DNA of 64,000 bases from Nonomuraea harbinensis (GCF_019396385.1 NZ_JAHKRN010000012.1:124001-188000), one strand, 5' to 3'; shown: positions 1 to 10,729, counted from the first letter of the stretch. The notes: generated by a model from the letters alone, not told the origin. Program-made: numbers and translations.

Positions 1-2024
<2,024 letters not shown>

Positions 2025-2094
2025 GGTGGTCAACCTACTGACTAAACCTGAACGATACAAGTTAATGAAGGACCCAAGTTTGGTGAACTTCCGG
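2025..2094 (-). promoter_or_regulatory. furA-katG promoter/operator region
   Basis: This ~70-base intergenic segment is clearly more AT-rich than its surroundings. Read on the minus strand it holds two copies of AACTTG about 20 bases apart and a TATCGT hexamer that could serve as a -10 element. FurA/CatR operators in actinobacteria lie at this place over the furA promoter; the exact operator could not be defined. Confidence 0.45.
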
Positions 2095-3459
2095 TCATGA
2101 GCGCTTCCGGAGGCGTCCGGTCCTCAGGTCCAGGGCGTGGACGCGATCACTGGTGTCGCGGACGAGGAATCGCCCCTTCTCGGTCCAGCCGAGACCGGCG
2201 GCGAGGTACTCGTCGCCGAATTCCGGCTCGACGCTGGACACGCGCGTGCCGGTGCTCGAGTCGTAGGTCTCGACGCGCATCAGGCCCCGGACGATCACGA
2301 GGCGGCGGCCGTCCGGAGAGAGGTGGTACGTGTCCCCGACGAAGTTCTTGCCGAGCTTCCGGGCAGGGAGGCGCATCCGCGTCCTGCCCCGGTGGTCGAG
2401 GACGAGCACTCCGGCCGGTGTCGTGGCGACGAGGCCGCCCAGGCTGAGGTCGTGCACCCGCCGAACTCCGGGGATCGACACCGTGGTCCAGGTCTGGGTG
2501 TCGATGATGCGTGCGCCTTCCTTGACCAGGGCGACATATCTGTTCTGGCGGGCGAATGTGGCCGTGGGCACCGCGGCGTCGGCGAGAGGGCCGGTGAGAG
2601 GGCGGATGTTCTCGGCGTCCTGGTAGACCATGCGGCGATCGCGCCTGCCCAGGTAGACGACGGCCTTTCTGTTCTGGCTGCGGGCGAAAGGCGGCTTCGT
2701 GGGCGCCTTGCCTTTCCTGCTGATGTACGGGGCGGCCTGGGGAAATGGCTCACCGTTGACTTGCCATGACTGGCAGGGGTCGTCCAGCAGGTCGTTCAGC
2801 GCGCAGGTGGGAGCGGTCAGTTTCCGTGCTGTCGTGAATGCGGCCGTCCCGTCGGGAACCGATTTCGGCAATGTGTATTCGGGCAGAATCCGTTCCGGTG
2901 CCTGGCCGGGGGTGAGCAGCGCGCCCGACAGGACGATCGCGGTTCCCGCGAGGTAGAGAGAGCGGGTCGACCAGTGGCCGATGGCCAGTTCGGCGGGGGA
3001 CGCCCCGGCCGGTGGGCGAGGGGCGGGTTCATGGGTGAGGTACCGCACGGCCAGCGCGACGGCGAGGACGGCGGTCGTGCGGGCCAGGACTTCCGCCGTG
3101 AACTCCCGGTCCACCACGAAATAGGCGCATACCGCGAGGGAGCCCGCCAGGCTGAGCTGCCAGGTCGTCCGATAGATCTCCGTCTGGAGCGCGGGTTGTC
3201 GCGCGTGGCACAGAACGCTGACCGCACACCAGCCCAGCACCAGATAGAACGGGTCATCGGTGAGGAGGACCAGTGGGACGGCGGGAACGAGAGTGATCAG
3301 CCGCCACCGCCGCCGCTCGGCGAAATGGTCGATGATCCGGCGGGCGTCGGCTGATGTGACGGTCAGGCCGGTCAGTTCGGCGAACCTGCTGAGCCGCTCC
3401 CGGGTGACCGGCGCGAGCGCCACCAGGATGGCGATCGTCGTGACTATCCAGGTGATCAT
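2095..3459 (-). CDS. membrane protein with C-terminal beta-propeller-like domain
   Basis: Unrecognised 454-residue protein. The first ~200 residues contain about five hydrophobic segments (for example MITWIVTTIAILVALAP and VLARTTAVLAVALAVRYL). The rest is soluble, with repeated blocks such as VHDLSLGG, YHLSPDGRRLVIV and HALDLRTGRLR that resemble WD40/TolB or PQQ-type propeller blades and probably lie outside the membrane. The ATG at 3459 begins the first membrane helix; a longer frame up to 3651 overlaps the divergent gene and is basic and non-coding in look. It diverges from the gene at 3503 with only 43 bases between. Function unknown; a sensor or scaffold is possible. Confidence 0.75.
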   Translation of the reverse strand: MITWIVTTIAILVALAPVTRERLSRFAELTGLTVTSADARRIIDHFAERRRWRLITLVPAVPLVLLTDDPFYLVLGWCAVSVLCHARQPALQTEIYRTTWQLSLAGSLAVCAYFVVDREFTAEVLARTTAVLAVALAVRYLTHEPAPRPPAGASPAELAIGHWSTRSLYLAGTAIVLSGALLTPGQAPERILPEYTLPKSVPDGTAAFTTARKLTAPTCALNDLLDDPCQSWQVNGEPFPQAAPYISRKGKAPTKPPFARSQNRKAVVYLGRRDRRMVYQDAENIRPLTGPLADAAVPTATFARQNRYVALVKEGARIIDTQTWTTVSIPGVRRVHDLSLGGLVATTPAGVLVLDHRGRTRMRLPARKLGKNFVGDTYHLSPDGRRLVIVRGLMRVETYDSSTGTRVSSVEPEFGDEYLAAGLGWTEKGRFLVRDTSDRVHALDLRTGRLRKRS

Positions 3460-3502
3460 CGGCGGTGTCGTCACGACTTGCCACCATATAAGGTTCTTTC
3501 TC

Positions 3503-4066
3503 GTGGGTTCGGATGAAATATGGGAGCGATTCGGTATCGCCTCGTGGCGTGCCCATCTGGCGCGATTACGACTCGTGGTCGCCGCAGGACTTTCGCTCAC
3601 CGTTTTCGCCGCGGCCTTCTGGTGGTCGGGGGCGATGACGCCGCGCATCACCTGGGAACCTGAGCCGTTTTTTGCCAGGGCTCACGTGGATGAGCGCGGC
3701 ATCCTGAGCATCAGGCTCGAAATCGCAGTGGAAAACGAGGGAATAACCCCCTTCGTCCTCACAGGTTTGTCGATGAACATTCCCGGCCTGCGCCTTCTTC
3801 CCGCGGAAGAGACGGAAGAGATCGAAGTGGACGCCGGAGGCCGGGAGTGGCTGACCAGGCAGATCGCCATCACCGACTGCGCGGCGGTGCCGCACGAGCC
3901 TCGGCCGGTCAGCTTCACCTATAGCACCTGGATGGGCTCTGGTTCGGCGGAGGCGATGTGGGGCCCCTGGTGGATATCGAACACCGCCGGAGGAGTGCCT
4001 GTCGCCTGGCAGCGAGCACTCGCTATAGACGCCTGCAGCAAGGCGGTGAGCGGGGAATGGTTCTGA
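3503..4066 (+). CDS. single-pass membrane protein of unknown function
   Basis: 187-residue protein with a short cytoplasmic N-terminus, one transmembrane helix near residues 25-45 (LVVAAGLSLTVFAAAFWW), and an extracellular domain of about 140 residues. The GTG at 3503 is chosen because an AAGG ribosome-binding site precedes it by nine bases. It overlaps the next gene by ten bases, so the two are probably translationally coupled. Its codon use is less GC-biased than that of its neighbours, and it has a rare TTA leucine codon at 3566, both compatible with recent acquisition or developmental control. No family recognised. Confidence 0.7.
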   Translation: MGSDEIWERFGIASWRAHLARLRLVVAAGLSLTVFAAAFWWSGAMTPRITWEPEPFFARAHVDERGILSIRLEIAVENEGITPFVLTGLSMNIPGLRLLPAEETEEIEVDAGGREWLTRQIAITDCAAVPHEPRPVSFTYSTWMGSGSAEAMWGPWWISNTAGGVPVAWQRALAIDACSKAVSGEWF

Positions 4067-4647
4067 CGCTCCCGTACGAGGAAGGTCCCGCGGGTCTCCG
4101 CCCGCTCAAGCGGATCGTCGCCGGTCTCGTCATCGTGTACTGCGCCCTTCGCGTCAACGACTTCGACCTGCTGCTGAACCCTCTCGGCTGGGCGATGTGC
4201 GCGACCCCGCTGCTCCTGCTGCGGCGATCGGCCGGGGACCCCTTCGACCTGGCCAGGACCTCGGTCCTGGCCATGGTCTGCCTGTCGGCGGTCGCCGTGT
4301 TCGCCGGCTGGGTGGGGCCGAGCCTCGGGACCACGCCCTCTCCCGTGGTCGAACTGATCGGCGTCGCCGAGGGAGTGGGCGGGCTGGTCGCCGTCTGGCT
4401 GATCACCGATGCCGTCATCAGGAGGATCCGGTCGTCCGGGATCGCCTCCGGGGTGGCGGTCCTCGACGTGCTGCGCTGGGTCGTGGTCGGGCTGGGCGCG
4501 CTCGGCACGCCGGCCGGTCTCGGTTACACCGCGCTGGGGCCCGTCGTGGCGGTCGGCTGGTTCGCGTGTCTCGCCGCGTTGCTCGTGATGCTCTACCGGT
4601 CGGCCAAGCTTCCGTACGCGGCATCCGTACGGAAGCTCGGGGAATGA
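4057..4647 (+). CDS. multi-pass membrane protein of unknown function
   Basis: 196-residue integral membrane protein with about five hydrophobic segments, including IVAGLVIVYCALRV, TSVLAMVCLSAVAVFAGWVG and VAVGWFACLAALLVMLY. The ATG at 4057 overlaps the end of the preceding gene by ten bases, so this is the second gene of a two-gene unit that faces the propeller-domain membrane protein. No conserved family motif was recognised. It is convergent with the FAD oxidoreductase that ends at 4658. Confidence 0.75.
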   Translation: MVLTLPYEEGPAGLRPLKRIVAGLVIVYCALRVNDFDLLLNPLGWAMCATPLLLLRRSAGDPFDLARTSVLAMVCLSAVAVFAGWVGPSLGTTPSPVVELIGVAEGVGGLVAVWLITDAVIRRIRSSGIASGVAVLDVLRWVVVGLGALGTPAGLGYTALGPVVAVGWFACLAALLVMLYRSAKLPYAASVRKLGE

Positions 4648-4657
4648 TCCGAAGGTC

Positions 4658-6469
4658 TCACGGCCAGTACGGGGCGAGGATGTCGAACTTGTTCGGCAGG
4701 CCCAGCTGGTAGCGGATGTCGTCCAGGTCGTAGAGGGACTTGAACTCCTTCGGCAGGTAGAGGTCGTACAGCCTGGCCTTGGTCGCCGAGGAGCCTGCGG
4801 CGTCGAGGATGGCGTTGGCGGTCTTGCGGCCGGCCTCGTTGCCGCCCTCCATGGTCGCCAGGTTGATGTTGTTGCGGACGTAGTCGGCGGCCAGGTAGAA
4901 GTTCGGGATCCGGGTGGTGGCCTCGGGACGGTTCGCCCAGGAGCTCGGGGAGTTGATGAGCAGCGGCTCGTCGTTGGCCACCGCGGGGGTGCCCTCGCCG
5001 CTGATCGCGGGGTCGACGAACCAGCTGTGTACGAGCGAGTCCGGCAGCAACTGGTTGCCGTTGGGGGTGACGGCGCGGATCTGGGCCAGCACCTCCTGGA
5101 CGATCTCCGGGCGGGTGCACTGCTTGGCGGTCTTCCCGAACAGGATGCCCGGACTGTTCCAGTCGGACAGGTCGATCGACAGGCAGTCCTTGGCCACGCC
5201 GTCTCCGTAGGCGGCGGGGAAGTCGGTCGTCCAGAACTGCGCCTGGCTGATCGAGGTGAGCGCCCACGGGGTGCCGGCGTAGACCAGGTGGCCCTCGACG
5301 ATCGGCGTGGGCTGCTTGAGGTAGATCATGACGCCGTTCATCCAGTCCGTCTCCAGGTGGCTCAGGCGGGCCAGCTGGGGGTCGGCGGACTTCATGGAGG
5401 ACGACAGGAGCGGCATGACCCGCTCGATCGGCATCGCGGCCACGTAGTGGTCGGCGGTGACGGTGCCGGCGGCGCCGGTGGGGTCGGTCACCCGCGCGCC
5501 GGTGATCCGCCCGCCGGAGTGGTCGAAGCCGGTGGCGGACCAGCCGACCTTGAACTGGACGCCGAGCCCGGTCAGGTAGTCGATCCAGGGGTTGATCCAC
5601 ACGTCGTTGGACGGGCCGTTGAGCACCTGGTCGGGCGGGCCGTACGGGCCGAGCCCGAGGCCGCTGTAGAGGAGCGCCTCGAACATCATCGCGATCGTGC
5701 GGGTGTTGGCCCTGTCGGGCTGGGCGGCCACCAGGGAGGCGGTGAACATCCTGGTCAGCAGCTCGCGGTACTCGACCGACATGATTTCGGACTTGGTGAA
5801 GTCGGAGAAGCTCATGTTCTCCCACTGGCCGAGCTTCCGGCGGGGGCCGCTGGTGATAAACGTGATCATCTTCGACAGGAAGAAGTTGATCTGCGTGAGC
5901 GGGATGGTGGTGCCCGCGATGATCGCGCTCCGTAAGAAGTCCTGGATGACCTCCGGGGTGAGCCCGTTGCTCAGTTCGCTGGGGATGGGGACGCGCAGGA
6001 ACTTCTTCCGGTAGGCGATGGCCGTGAGGCTGGCGGCCACCAGGTTGTCGCGCACGGTGCCCGAGCCGAACGGGATGCGGCTCATCGTGTCCGGCAGGTT
6101 CTGGTAGAAACCGGGGAAGAACCGGAAGCCGTGCTCGCCGGGCAGGTCCTTGCGCCCCCCGGTGGCGGTGCCCGGCACCGGGATGCTCCTGGACTTGCCG
6201 CCGAGGACCTTGCGCTCGTACACCGTGACCTGGAAGCCGCGCTCGGCCAGCTCATGGGCGGTGCTCAGGCCGCCCATGCCGGCGCCGAAGATCGCCACGT
6301 TGCGGCCGGTGACACTGCTCTTGAGCAGGGCGGGGGCGGCCGCTCTGGCGCCTTCGGCGCCCCATAACGGCCCGGCCGCCGCTCCTGCTGTCGCGGCCAG
6401 CGCGCCGGTGACGAACCTCCGCCGGTTGATCCCGCCCTGACCGTTGTCCCGGGTCTCCTGCTCTGCCAT
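4658..6469 (-). CDS. Tat-exported FAD-dependent desaturase/dehydroxylase-like oxidoreductase
   Basis: 603-residue flavoprotein resembling the phytoene desaturase/hydroxysqualene dehydroxylase group of amine-oxidase-fold enzymes. The N-terminus holds a twin-arginine signal (NRRRFVTGALAATAGAAAG), followed near residue 65 by the dinucleotide fold GAGMGGLSTAHELAERG and VYERK. The C-terminus has NFYLAADYVRNNINLATMEGGNEAGRK-type FAD contacts. The ATG at 6469 is preferred over a GTG at 6487 because GGAGG sits eight bases upstream. A palindrome in its promoter resembles the one by the adjacent tetR gene. Substrate unknown; a terpenoid or polyene is likely from the family. Confidence 0.85.
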   Translation of the reverse strand: MAEQETRDNGQGGINRRRFVTGALAATAGAAAGPLWGAEGARAAAPALLKSSVTGRNVAIFGAGMGGLSTAHELAERGFQVTVYERKVLGGKSRSIPVPGTATGGRKDLPGEHGFRFFPGFYQNLPDTMSRIPFGSGTVRDNLVAASLTAIAYRKKFLRVPIPSELSNGLTPEVIQDFLRSAIIAGTTIPLTQINFFLSKMITFITSGPRRKLGQWENMSFSDFTKSEIMSVEYRELLTRMFTASLVAAQPDRANTRTIAMMFEALLYSGLGLGPYGPPDQVLNGPSNDVWINPWIDYLTGLGVQFKVGWSATGFDHSGGRITGARVTDPTGAAGTVTADHYVAAMPIERVMPLLSSSMKSADPQLARLSHLETDWMNGVMIYLKQPTPIVEGHLVYAGTPWALTSISQAQFWTTDFPAAYGDGVAKDCLSIDLSDWNSPGILFGKTAKQCTRPEIVQEVLAQIRAVTPNGNQLLPDSLVHSWFVDPAISGEGTPAVANDEPLLINSPSSWANRPEATTRIPNFYLAADYVRNNINLATMEGGNEAGRKTANAILDAAGSSATKARLYDLYLPKEFKSLYDLDDIRYQLGLPNKFDILAPYWP

Positions 6470-6490
6470 GGTGCGGCCTCCGCTCACCGT

Positions 6491-6523
6491 CTAGCTAACC
6501 GACACAGCTGTTGGTTCAGCTAG
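6491..6523. promoter_or_regulatory. predicted TetR operator at oxidoreductase promoter
   Basis: A nested inverted repeat lies just upstream of the Tat flavoprotein. Inner arms are AACCGACA (6497-6504) and TGTTGGTT (6509-6516), with one mismatch. Outer arms are CTAGCT (6491-6496) and AGCTAG (6518-6523). The half-site GCTAACCGAC also occurs, inverted, at the promoter between tetR and the second flavoprotein, so both are likely bound by the TetR protein encoded between them. Confidence 0.65.
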
Positions 6524-6553
6524 GCGAGACGATGAACGCGTGGATCACTCTTG

Positions 6554-7183
6554 TCAAGACGCGGATGTGCGCCCGGGTGTGTGGGAGAGACCGTTCCACA
6601 GCACGAGCATGGCGGCGTCGACGAGTTGCTCGCGCGGCATCTGCGGGTTTCTCGCCCACCACTGGGCGAGGCCGTCGGTGCCGGAGATGAGCAGCTCGAC
6701 CACGGCGTGGGCCGCGTCGGTGTCGGGATCGAGGCCGAGGTTGCGCAGGTCGCGGCCGAGCATGACGGCGACCGAGCGGGTGCGGGCCTCGCGGATGCCC
6801 CAGCGCACGGCCTTGATCTCCGGGTCGTCCTCGTCGGTGTGGTCGAACAGCAGGCGGCGCGCGGCCGGCCAGTCCTCGGAGAAGCTGAAGTAGGCGTCGA
6901 GCGTGGCGCGCAGCCGGCGGCCGGGAGAGCCGGTGCCGGTGATGCGGGCGCCGATGTGTTCGACCAGGCGCGCGTTCTGTTCCTGCAGGACCGTGATGAG
7001 CAGCACCCGCTTGGACGGGAAGTGGTCGTAGAGGACCGAGCGGGTCACCCCGGCCGCGGCCGCGATCTCTTCCATGGCGGTGGCGTGGTAGCCGCGGGCG
7101 GCGAAGACCTCCAGAGCCGCCTCGGTGATGCGGGCCCGACGGGCCGAGCCCCGCATGCGTTTCTTCGGCTCCTGGATCGCCAT
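6554..7183 (-). CDS. TetR-family transcriptional regulator
   Basis: 209-residue repressor with an N-terminal TetR helix-turn-helix (residues ~15-60: ITEAALEVFAARGYHATAMEEIAAAAGVTRSVLYDHF, given here as its approximate span) and a divergent ligand-binding C-terminal domain. The ATG at 7183 gives the normal TetR length; longer in-frame extension to 7486 overlaps the neighbouring coding sequence. It is flanked by two FAD-enzyme genes, each with a matching palindrome in its promoter, so it probably controls both and itself in response to a lipophilic ligand. The ligand cannot be told from sequence. Confidence 0.92.
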   Translation of the reverse strand: MAIQEPKKRMRGSARRARITEAALEVFAARGYHATAMEEIAAAAGVTRSVLYDHFPSKRVLLITVLQEQNARLVEHIGARITGTGSPGRRLRATLDAYFSFSEDWPAARRLLFDHTDEDDPEIKAVRWGIREARTRSVAVMLGRDLRNLGLDPDTDAAHAVVELLISGTDGLAQWWARNPQMPREQLVDAAMLVLWNGLSHTPGRTSAS

Positions 7184-7234
7184 GCCCGGCAGCCTACCCC
7201 CGACCCGTTGACGCCGCGCCGCTGCGGGCATAAA

Positions 7235-7252
7235 ACCGACACTAGAGTCGGT
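7235..7252. promoter_or_regulatory. predicted TetR operator between tetR and FAD monooxygenase
   Basis: ACCGACACTAGAGTCGGT is an 18-base palindrome with a single mismatched pair. It sits in the 88-base divergent gap between tetR (start 7183) and the flavoprotein starting at 7272, where a bound repressor could block both promoters. Its right side extends to GTCGGTTAGC, the exact reverse complement of GCTAACCGAC at the 6491 site. Confidence 0.72.
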
Positions 7253-7271
7253 TAGCGCGTCAGGAGGCCCG

Positions 7272-8600
7272 ATGCCAGAGCATGCGGACGTCGTCATCGC
7301 CGGAGCACGCTGCGCGGGTTCGTCCACCGCGGCAGCCCTGGCGCGGCGCGGATGCAAGGTGATCGTCGTGGACCCGGCGCGGTTCCCCTCCACCACGGTC
7401 TCCACCCATCTGCTCTTCGCGTCGGGGGTCGCCGAGTTATCCAGGGTCGGCGCCCTGGAACGCGTGGAGAAGATCGGCGCGCCCAAGCTCTCCCGCGCCT
7501 TCGTCGGCGGCCCGGGCCATGCCGCCTCCGGCCGCTACACCGCGATCGACGGCATCGACTACGGGCTGTGCGTGCGGCGGACCGCGCTGGACGCGGCCCT
7601 GGTCGAGACGGCCCGCGAGGCCGGCGCCGAGGTCAGGGAAGGTCACCGCGTCGTCGACCTCCTGTGGGAGGGCGGCCGGGCCGTGGGCGTCAAGGTCAGC
7701 GAGCGCGGCGGCCGGGAGTACGAGGTGCGCGCCAACCTGGTCGTCGGCGCCGACGGGCGCCGCTCCACCGTCGCCCGGCTGGCGGGCGCCGAGCGGCCGC
7801 GCGCGTTCCACGCCAACGGCCGGGCCTGCTACTACGCGTACTACGAGGACCCGCGGGAGGAGTGGCGCACGACCGCGGCGATGTGGCTGACCGGGCGGGA
7901 GCTGGGCAACGCCTTCCCGTGCGACGGCGGGCTGACGATGGTGCTGCTGATGCCGCCGGCCGAGCGGGCCGCCGACTTCAGGGGCGACCTGGAGGCGGAG
8001 TTCGCCCGTACCGTGGGCTTGGTGCCGGGGCTGGCCAAGCGCCTTGAGGGGTGTACGAAGGCGACGAAGATCGTCAGCTCGGCGGCGCATCCGTCGTACT
8101 TCCGGACCTCGGCGGGGCCCGGCTGGGCGCTGGTCGGCGACGCGGGGCACTTCAAGGATCCGGTGACGGCGCAGGGCATCCGCGACGCCCTCAGGTTCGG
8201 GAGGCTGCTGGGCGAGCGGGTCGCGGGCGTGGTGGACGACGCGGCGGCCGTCGACGAGGCGACCCGGGCCTGGGAACGGTCGCGTGACGCGCAGTGCCTG
8301 ATCATGTATCACTGGACGAACCTGCTCGGGCGCGGCGACGGGCTCGCGTACGTGCAGATAGAGCTGCTGCGAGGGCTGACCGAGGGGCCCGGCGGGGTCC
8401 GGCGGATCCTGGAGGTCTACTCCAGGATCCGCGACCCGCGCGAGACGCTGGCCATGGGCGGCATGATCAAGGCGGTCGCCCGCGCCCTGCGCGACAACCC
8501 GCGCTCCCGCCTGGCCGTGCTGAAGGCGACGGCCGAGACGCTGCGGGAGATCGCCGGGCATCACGACGAGGCCAGGCGGCTGCTCCGCCCCGCCTCATGA
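7272..8600 (+). CDS. FAD-dependent monooxygenase/geranylgeranyl reductase-like protein
   Basis: 442-residue flavoprotein of the PHBH fold. It has the N-terminal FAD motif VVIAGARCAGSSTAAALARRG, the VGADGRRS motif near residue 160, and GDAGHFKDPVTAQGI near residue 290. These are typical of aromatic hydroxylases and of geranylgeranyl reductase or halogenase relatives; the second Gly of the usual GxGxxG is Arg, as in several reductase subfamilies. A TTA codon at 7437-7439 encodes Leu56, so translation may depend on the rare leucine tRNA. It is transcribed divergently from tetR behind a palindrome, and follows AGGAGG eight bases before the ATG. Confidence 0.85.
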   Translation: MPEHADVVIAGARCAGSSTAAALARRGCKVIVVDPARFPSTTVSTHLLFASGVAELSRVGALERVEKIGAPKLSRAFVGGPGHAASGRYTAIDGIDYGLCVRRTALDAALVETAREAGAEVREGHRVVDLLWEGGRAVGVKVSERGGREYEVRANLVVGADGRRSTVARLAGAERPRAFHANGRACYYAYYEDPREEWRTTAAMWLTGRELGNAFPCDGGLTMVLLMPPAERAADFRGDLEAEFARTVGLVPGLAKRLEGCTKATKIVSSAAHPSYFRTSAGPGWALVGDAGHFKDPVTAQGIRDALRFGRLLGERVAGVVDDAAAVDEATRAWERSRDAQCLIMYHWTNLLGRGDGLAYVQIELLRGLTEGPGGVRRILEVYSRIRDPRETLAMGGMIKAVARALRDNPRSRLAVLKATAETLREIAGHHDEARRLLRPAS

Positions 8601-9355
8601 CCGCCCGGCGGGGTCCGACGCGCTGACCGGTCGTCCGGTGGTGGTGGGTTGAGTCCCGGCTTGTGAAGGGTGTCCGGTGGTGGTCGGCTCGGCCCCGCTC
8701 TGTGAGGGGTGGGCGATCAGCACGTAGCGTTCGTCGCTGATCGGGCGGCCCCACAGGGCCGGGTCGGTGAGCTGCTCGTGGTGGACCACCCGGGCGATCG
8801 GGGCGAGCGCCTGGGCGAGCCGGTCGGCGGGGACGCCGCCGAGCCAGGGCAGCGGGGGCGACGGCGACGCGTACGGGGTCTGCCCGGGGGCGTCCCAGCG
8901 GCCTTCGACCAGCACCAGCCGGCCGCCCGGCCGGAGCAGCCCCAGCCAGCGGCGCAGCGCGTCCTCGGGCGCGGGCAGGGTCCACATCAGATGGCGTACG
9001 AGGATCGCGTCGTAACGCGCGCCGGCCTCCACGGAGGGTCGGCGGCGTCGCCGACGTGCAGGGGCACGCCGAAACCCGCCTGCTCCAGCTTCAGGCGGGC
9101 CTGGTCGATCATGCGCGGGGAGAGGTCGACGCCCGTGGGGCGGTGGCCCTGCCGGGCCAGGAGGAGGGTCAGCGAGCCCGTGCCGCAGCCCAGGTCGAGG
9201 ATGTCGGAGGCCGCGCTGGGCAGCCACTGGGTGAGCCTCAGCCACCAGGCCGCGCGGACGTGCGGGCTGCGGAGACCGTGGTCGGGCTCCTGGTCGAAGG
9301 CGTCGGCTGATGAGTCCCAGTAAGTCGAGATGGGAGCGAGATCGGGTGTCGGCAC
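8595..9355 (-). pseudogene. class I SAM-dependent methyltransferase, interrupted by frameshift near 9032
   Basis: Two overlapping minus-strand frames together make one ~250-residue methyltransferase. The first (9355 to about 9035) has the SAM motif ILDLGCGTGSLTLLLARQG and continues to HVGDAADPP. The second continues with VEAGARYDAILVRHLMWTLP and LLRPGGRLVLVEGRW, the expected motif order, through to 8595. Restoring one base in the CCTCCG/GTGGAG junction near 9030-9036 rejoins the frames. This is either a real inactivating mutation or a base-call error in a GC-rich run. The C-terminal tail carries a short repeated PTTTG(H/R)P unit and overlaps the convergent upstream gene by six bases. Confidence 0.75.
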
Positions 9356-9398
9356 CCGCGCAGTCTCGCAGCGGGCGCCGACAGTTTCCGCGCGGCGT

Positions 9399-10112
9399 TC
9401 AGGCGGCCGGGATGGACCGGCTCCACCAGGCGTTCCAGCGCGCCTCCAGGTCCGCGAACTCCTCGTCGGTCCGCCCGTACGTGGTCAGGATCATCATGGC
9501 GACGCCCTCGGGGTGGACCGGGACCGGCGGGGTGTGGGCGACCACGAGGAGACCGTCGCCCCAGCCGTCCACGGTGAGGCCGAGCTGGTGGTCGGAGCGG
9601 AACCAGACCGTGCCCGCGAGCGGCTCGCCGGTGGGGGCCGCGTGCTCGTACGGGGTGCCGGGGGCGAGGCCCGCGAGCGCGTCGAGGCCGGCGGCGGCCA
9701 GCGGCGGAGTGGTGCCGTGGCCCGAGAGGAAGACGGTGCGCCGGTCGGCGCCGGGGTGGCGCTCCAGGGCGAACTTGAGCTGGTGGATGAAGGTGACCCA
9801 GCCCTCGTTGACGTCGTCGTAGTAGGCGTCCCACTCGGTGTCGCCGCTGAGCGGGGCGCGGGTCATGCGCAGGTGGGTGCGGCCCTCGCCGGCGTCGGTC
9901 AGCTCGAACCTGTCGCCGCCCTGGACCTCCATCCAGTGTTCCTGCGGCGATTCGGTGACGTGCTCGGCGTAGATGAAGTCGATCTCCTTGTCGAGGCCGT
10001 CGAAGTGCCAGCCGTGCCAGCGCCGGATCTGCTCCGGGTCGCGCAACGCGCGCCACACCTCCGCGACCGGCGCGGAGATGGTGACCTCGACGGTGAACCG
10101 CTCTTCCGTCAT
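9399..10112 (-). CDS. SRPBCC (AHSA1/START-like) domain protein
   Basis: 237-residue protein beginning MTEERFTVEVTISAPVAEVWRAL, the start of an SRPBCC/AHSA1 domain, with the typical RMTRAPLSGD and EGWVTFIHQLKFALE segments and a second, related C-terminal half. SRPBCC proteins bind hydrophobic ligands in a deep cavity. The gene overlaps the end of the ArsR-type regulator by four bases (ATGA), a frequent regulator/SRPBCC pairing in actinobacteria, suggesting one co-translated unit. Specific ligand unknown. Confidence 0.85.
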   Translation of the reverse strand: MTEERFTVEVTISAPVAEVWRALRDPEQIRRWHGWHFDGLDKEIDFIYAEHVTESPQEHWMEVQGGDRFELTDAGEGRTHLRMTRAPLSGDTEWDAYYDDVNEGWVTFIHQLKFALERHPGADRRTVFLSGHGTTPPLAAAGLDALAGLAPGTPYEHAAPTGEPLAGTVWFRSDHQLGLTVDGWGDGLLVVAHTPPVPVHPEGVAMMILTTYGRTDEEFADLEARWNAWWSRSIPAA

Positions 10113-10717
10113 CTGCCTGGCTCCTTGTGTGGGGTGGGATGGCCGCCGGCGGTGAGGCGGTAGGGCCTGCCGCCGGCGGTGTCGTAGCGGGCCGCGACGC
10201 GGGAGACGGCCTCCGCCAGCTCGTCGGTGAAGCGGTGCACGTCGCCGGGCTCGGCGAAGCGCACCTCGGCCTCCAGCGTGAAGGTCAGCAGGCGGACGCC
10301 CTGCCGGTCGGCCTCCGCGGCCATCCGGGTGACGTCGCGTACGGTGCCCGCGGCGACCTCGACCAGGTGCTCGGCGGCGTGCCGGTCGGCGATGCGGGCG
10401 AAACCGGCGTCGATCTCGGACGGCTCGGCGGGGGAGCCGAGCACGCCGGGGTCGACGAGGAAGGCCTTGGCGGTGGCGCGCATGACGCGCTCGACGCAGC
10501 CGCGGCGGCGGCGCTCCTCGACGAGCTCGACCAGCTCCTCCTGCTCCAGCACCTTCAGGTGGTAGCCGACCCGCTGGCGCGGCATGTCGAGCTCGGCCGC
10601 GAGCTGCACCGCCGACGCGGGCTCGCGCAGGCGGGCGAGGAGCTGCCTGCGGATGGGGGTCAGGGCGACGCGCAGGCGCTCGGGCTCGTCCATGAGCGAC
10701 ATCTCGGTGGCTGCCAT
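10109..10717 (-). CDS. ArsR-type helix-turn-helix regulator
   Basis: 202-residue regulator. Residues ~15-85 form a winged helix (RRQLLARLREPASAVQLAAELDM followed by RQRVGYHLKVLEQEELV, within the ArsR/SmtB pattern). The rest is an all-alpha region. No clustered cysteines or histidines suggest metal sensing. The ATG at 10717 gives a normal N-terminus; an in-frame Met eight residues later is also possible. It overlaps the SRPBCC gene by four bases, and an AT-rich inverted repeat upstream may be its operator. Confidence 0.82.
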   Translation of the reverse strand: MAATEMSLMDEPERLRVALTPIRRQLLARLREPASAVQLAAELDMPRQRVGYHLKVLEQEELVELVEERRRRGCVERVMRATAKAFLVDPGVLGSPAEPSEIDAGFARIADRHAAEHLVEVAAGTVRDVTRMAAEADRQGVRLLTFTLEAEVRFAEPGDVHRFTDELAEAVSRVAARYDTAGGRPYRLTAGGHPTPHKEPGR

Positions 10718-10729
10718 ACGGCGATGAAA

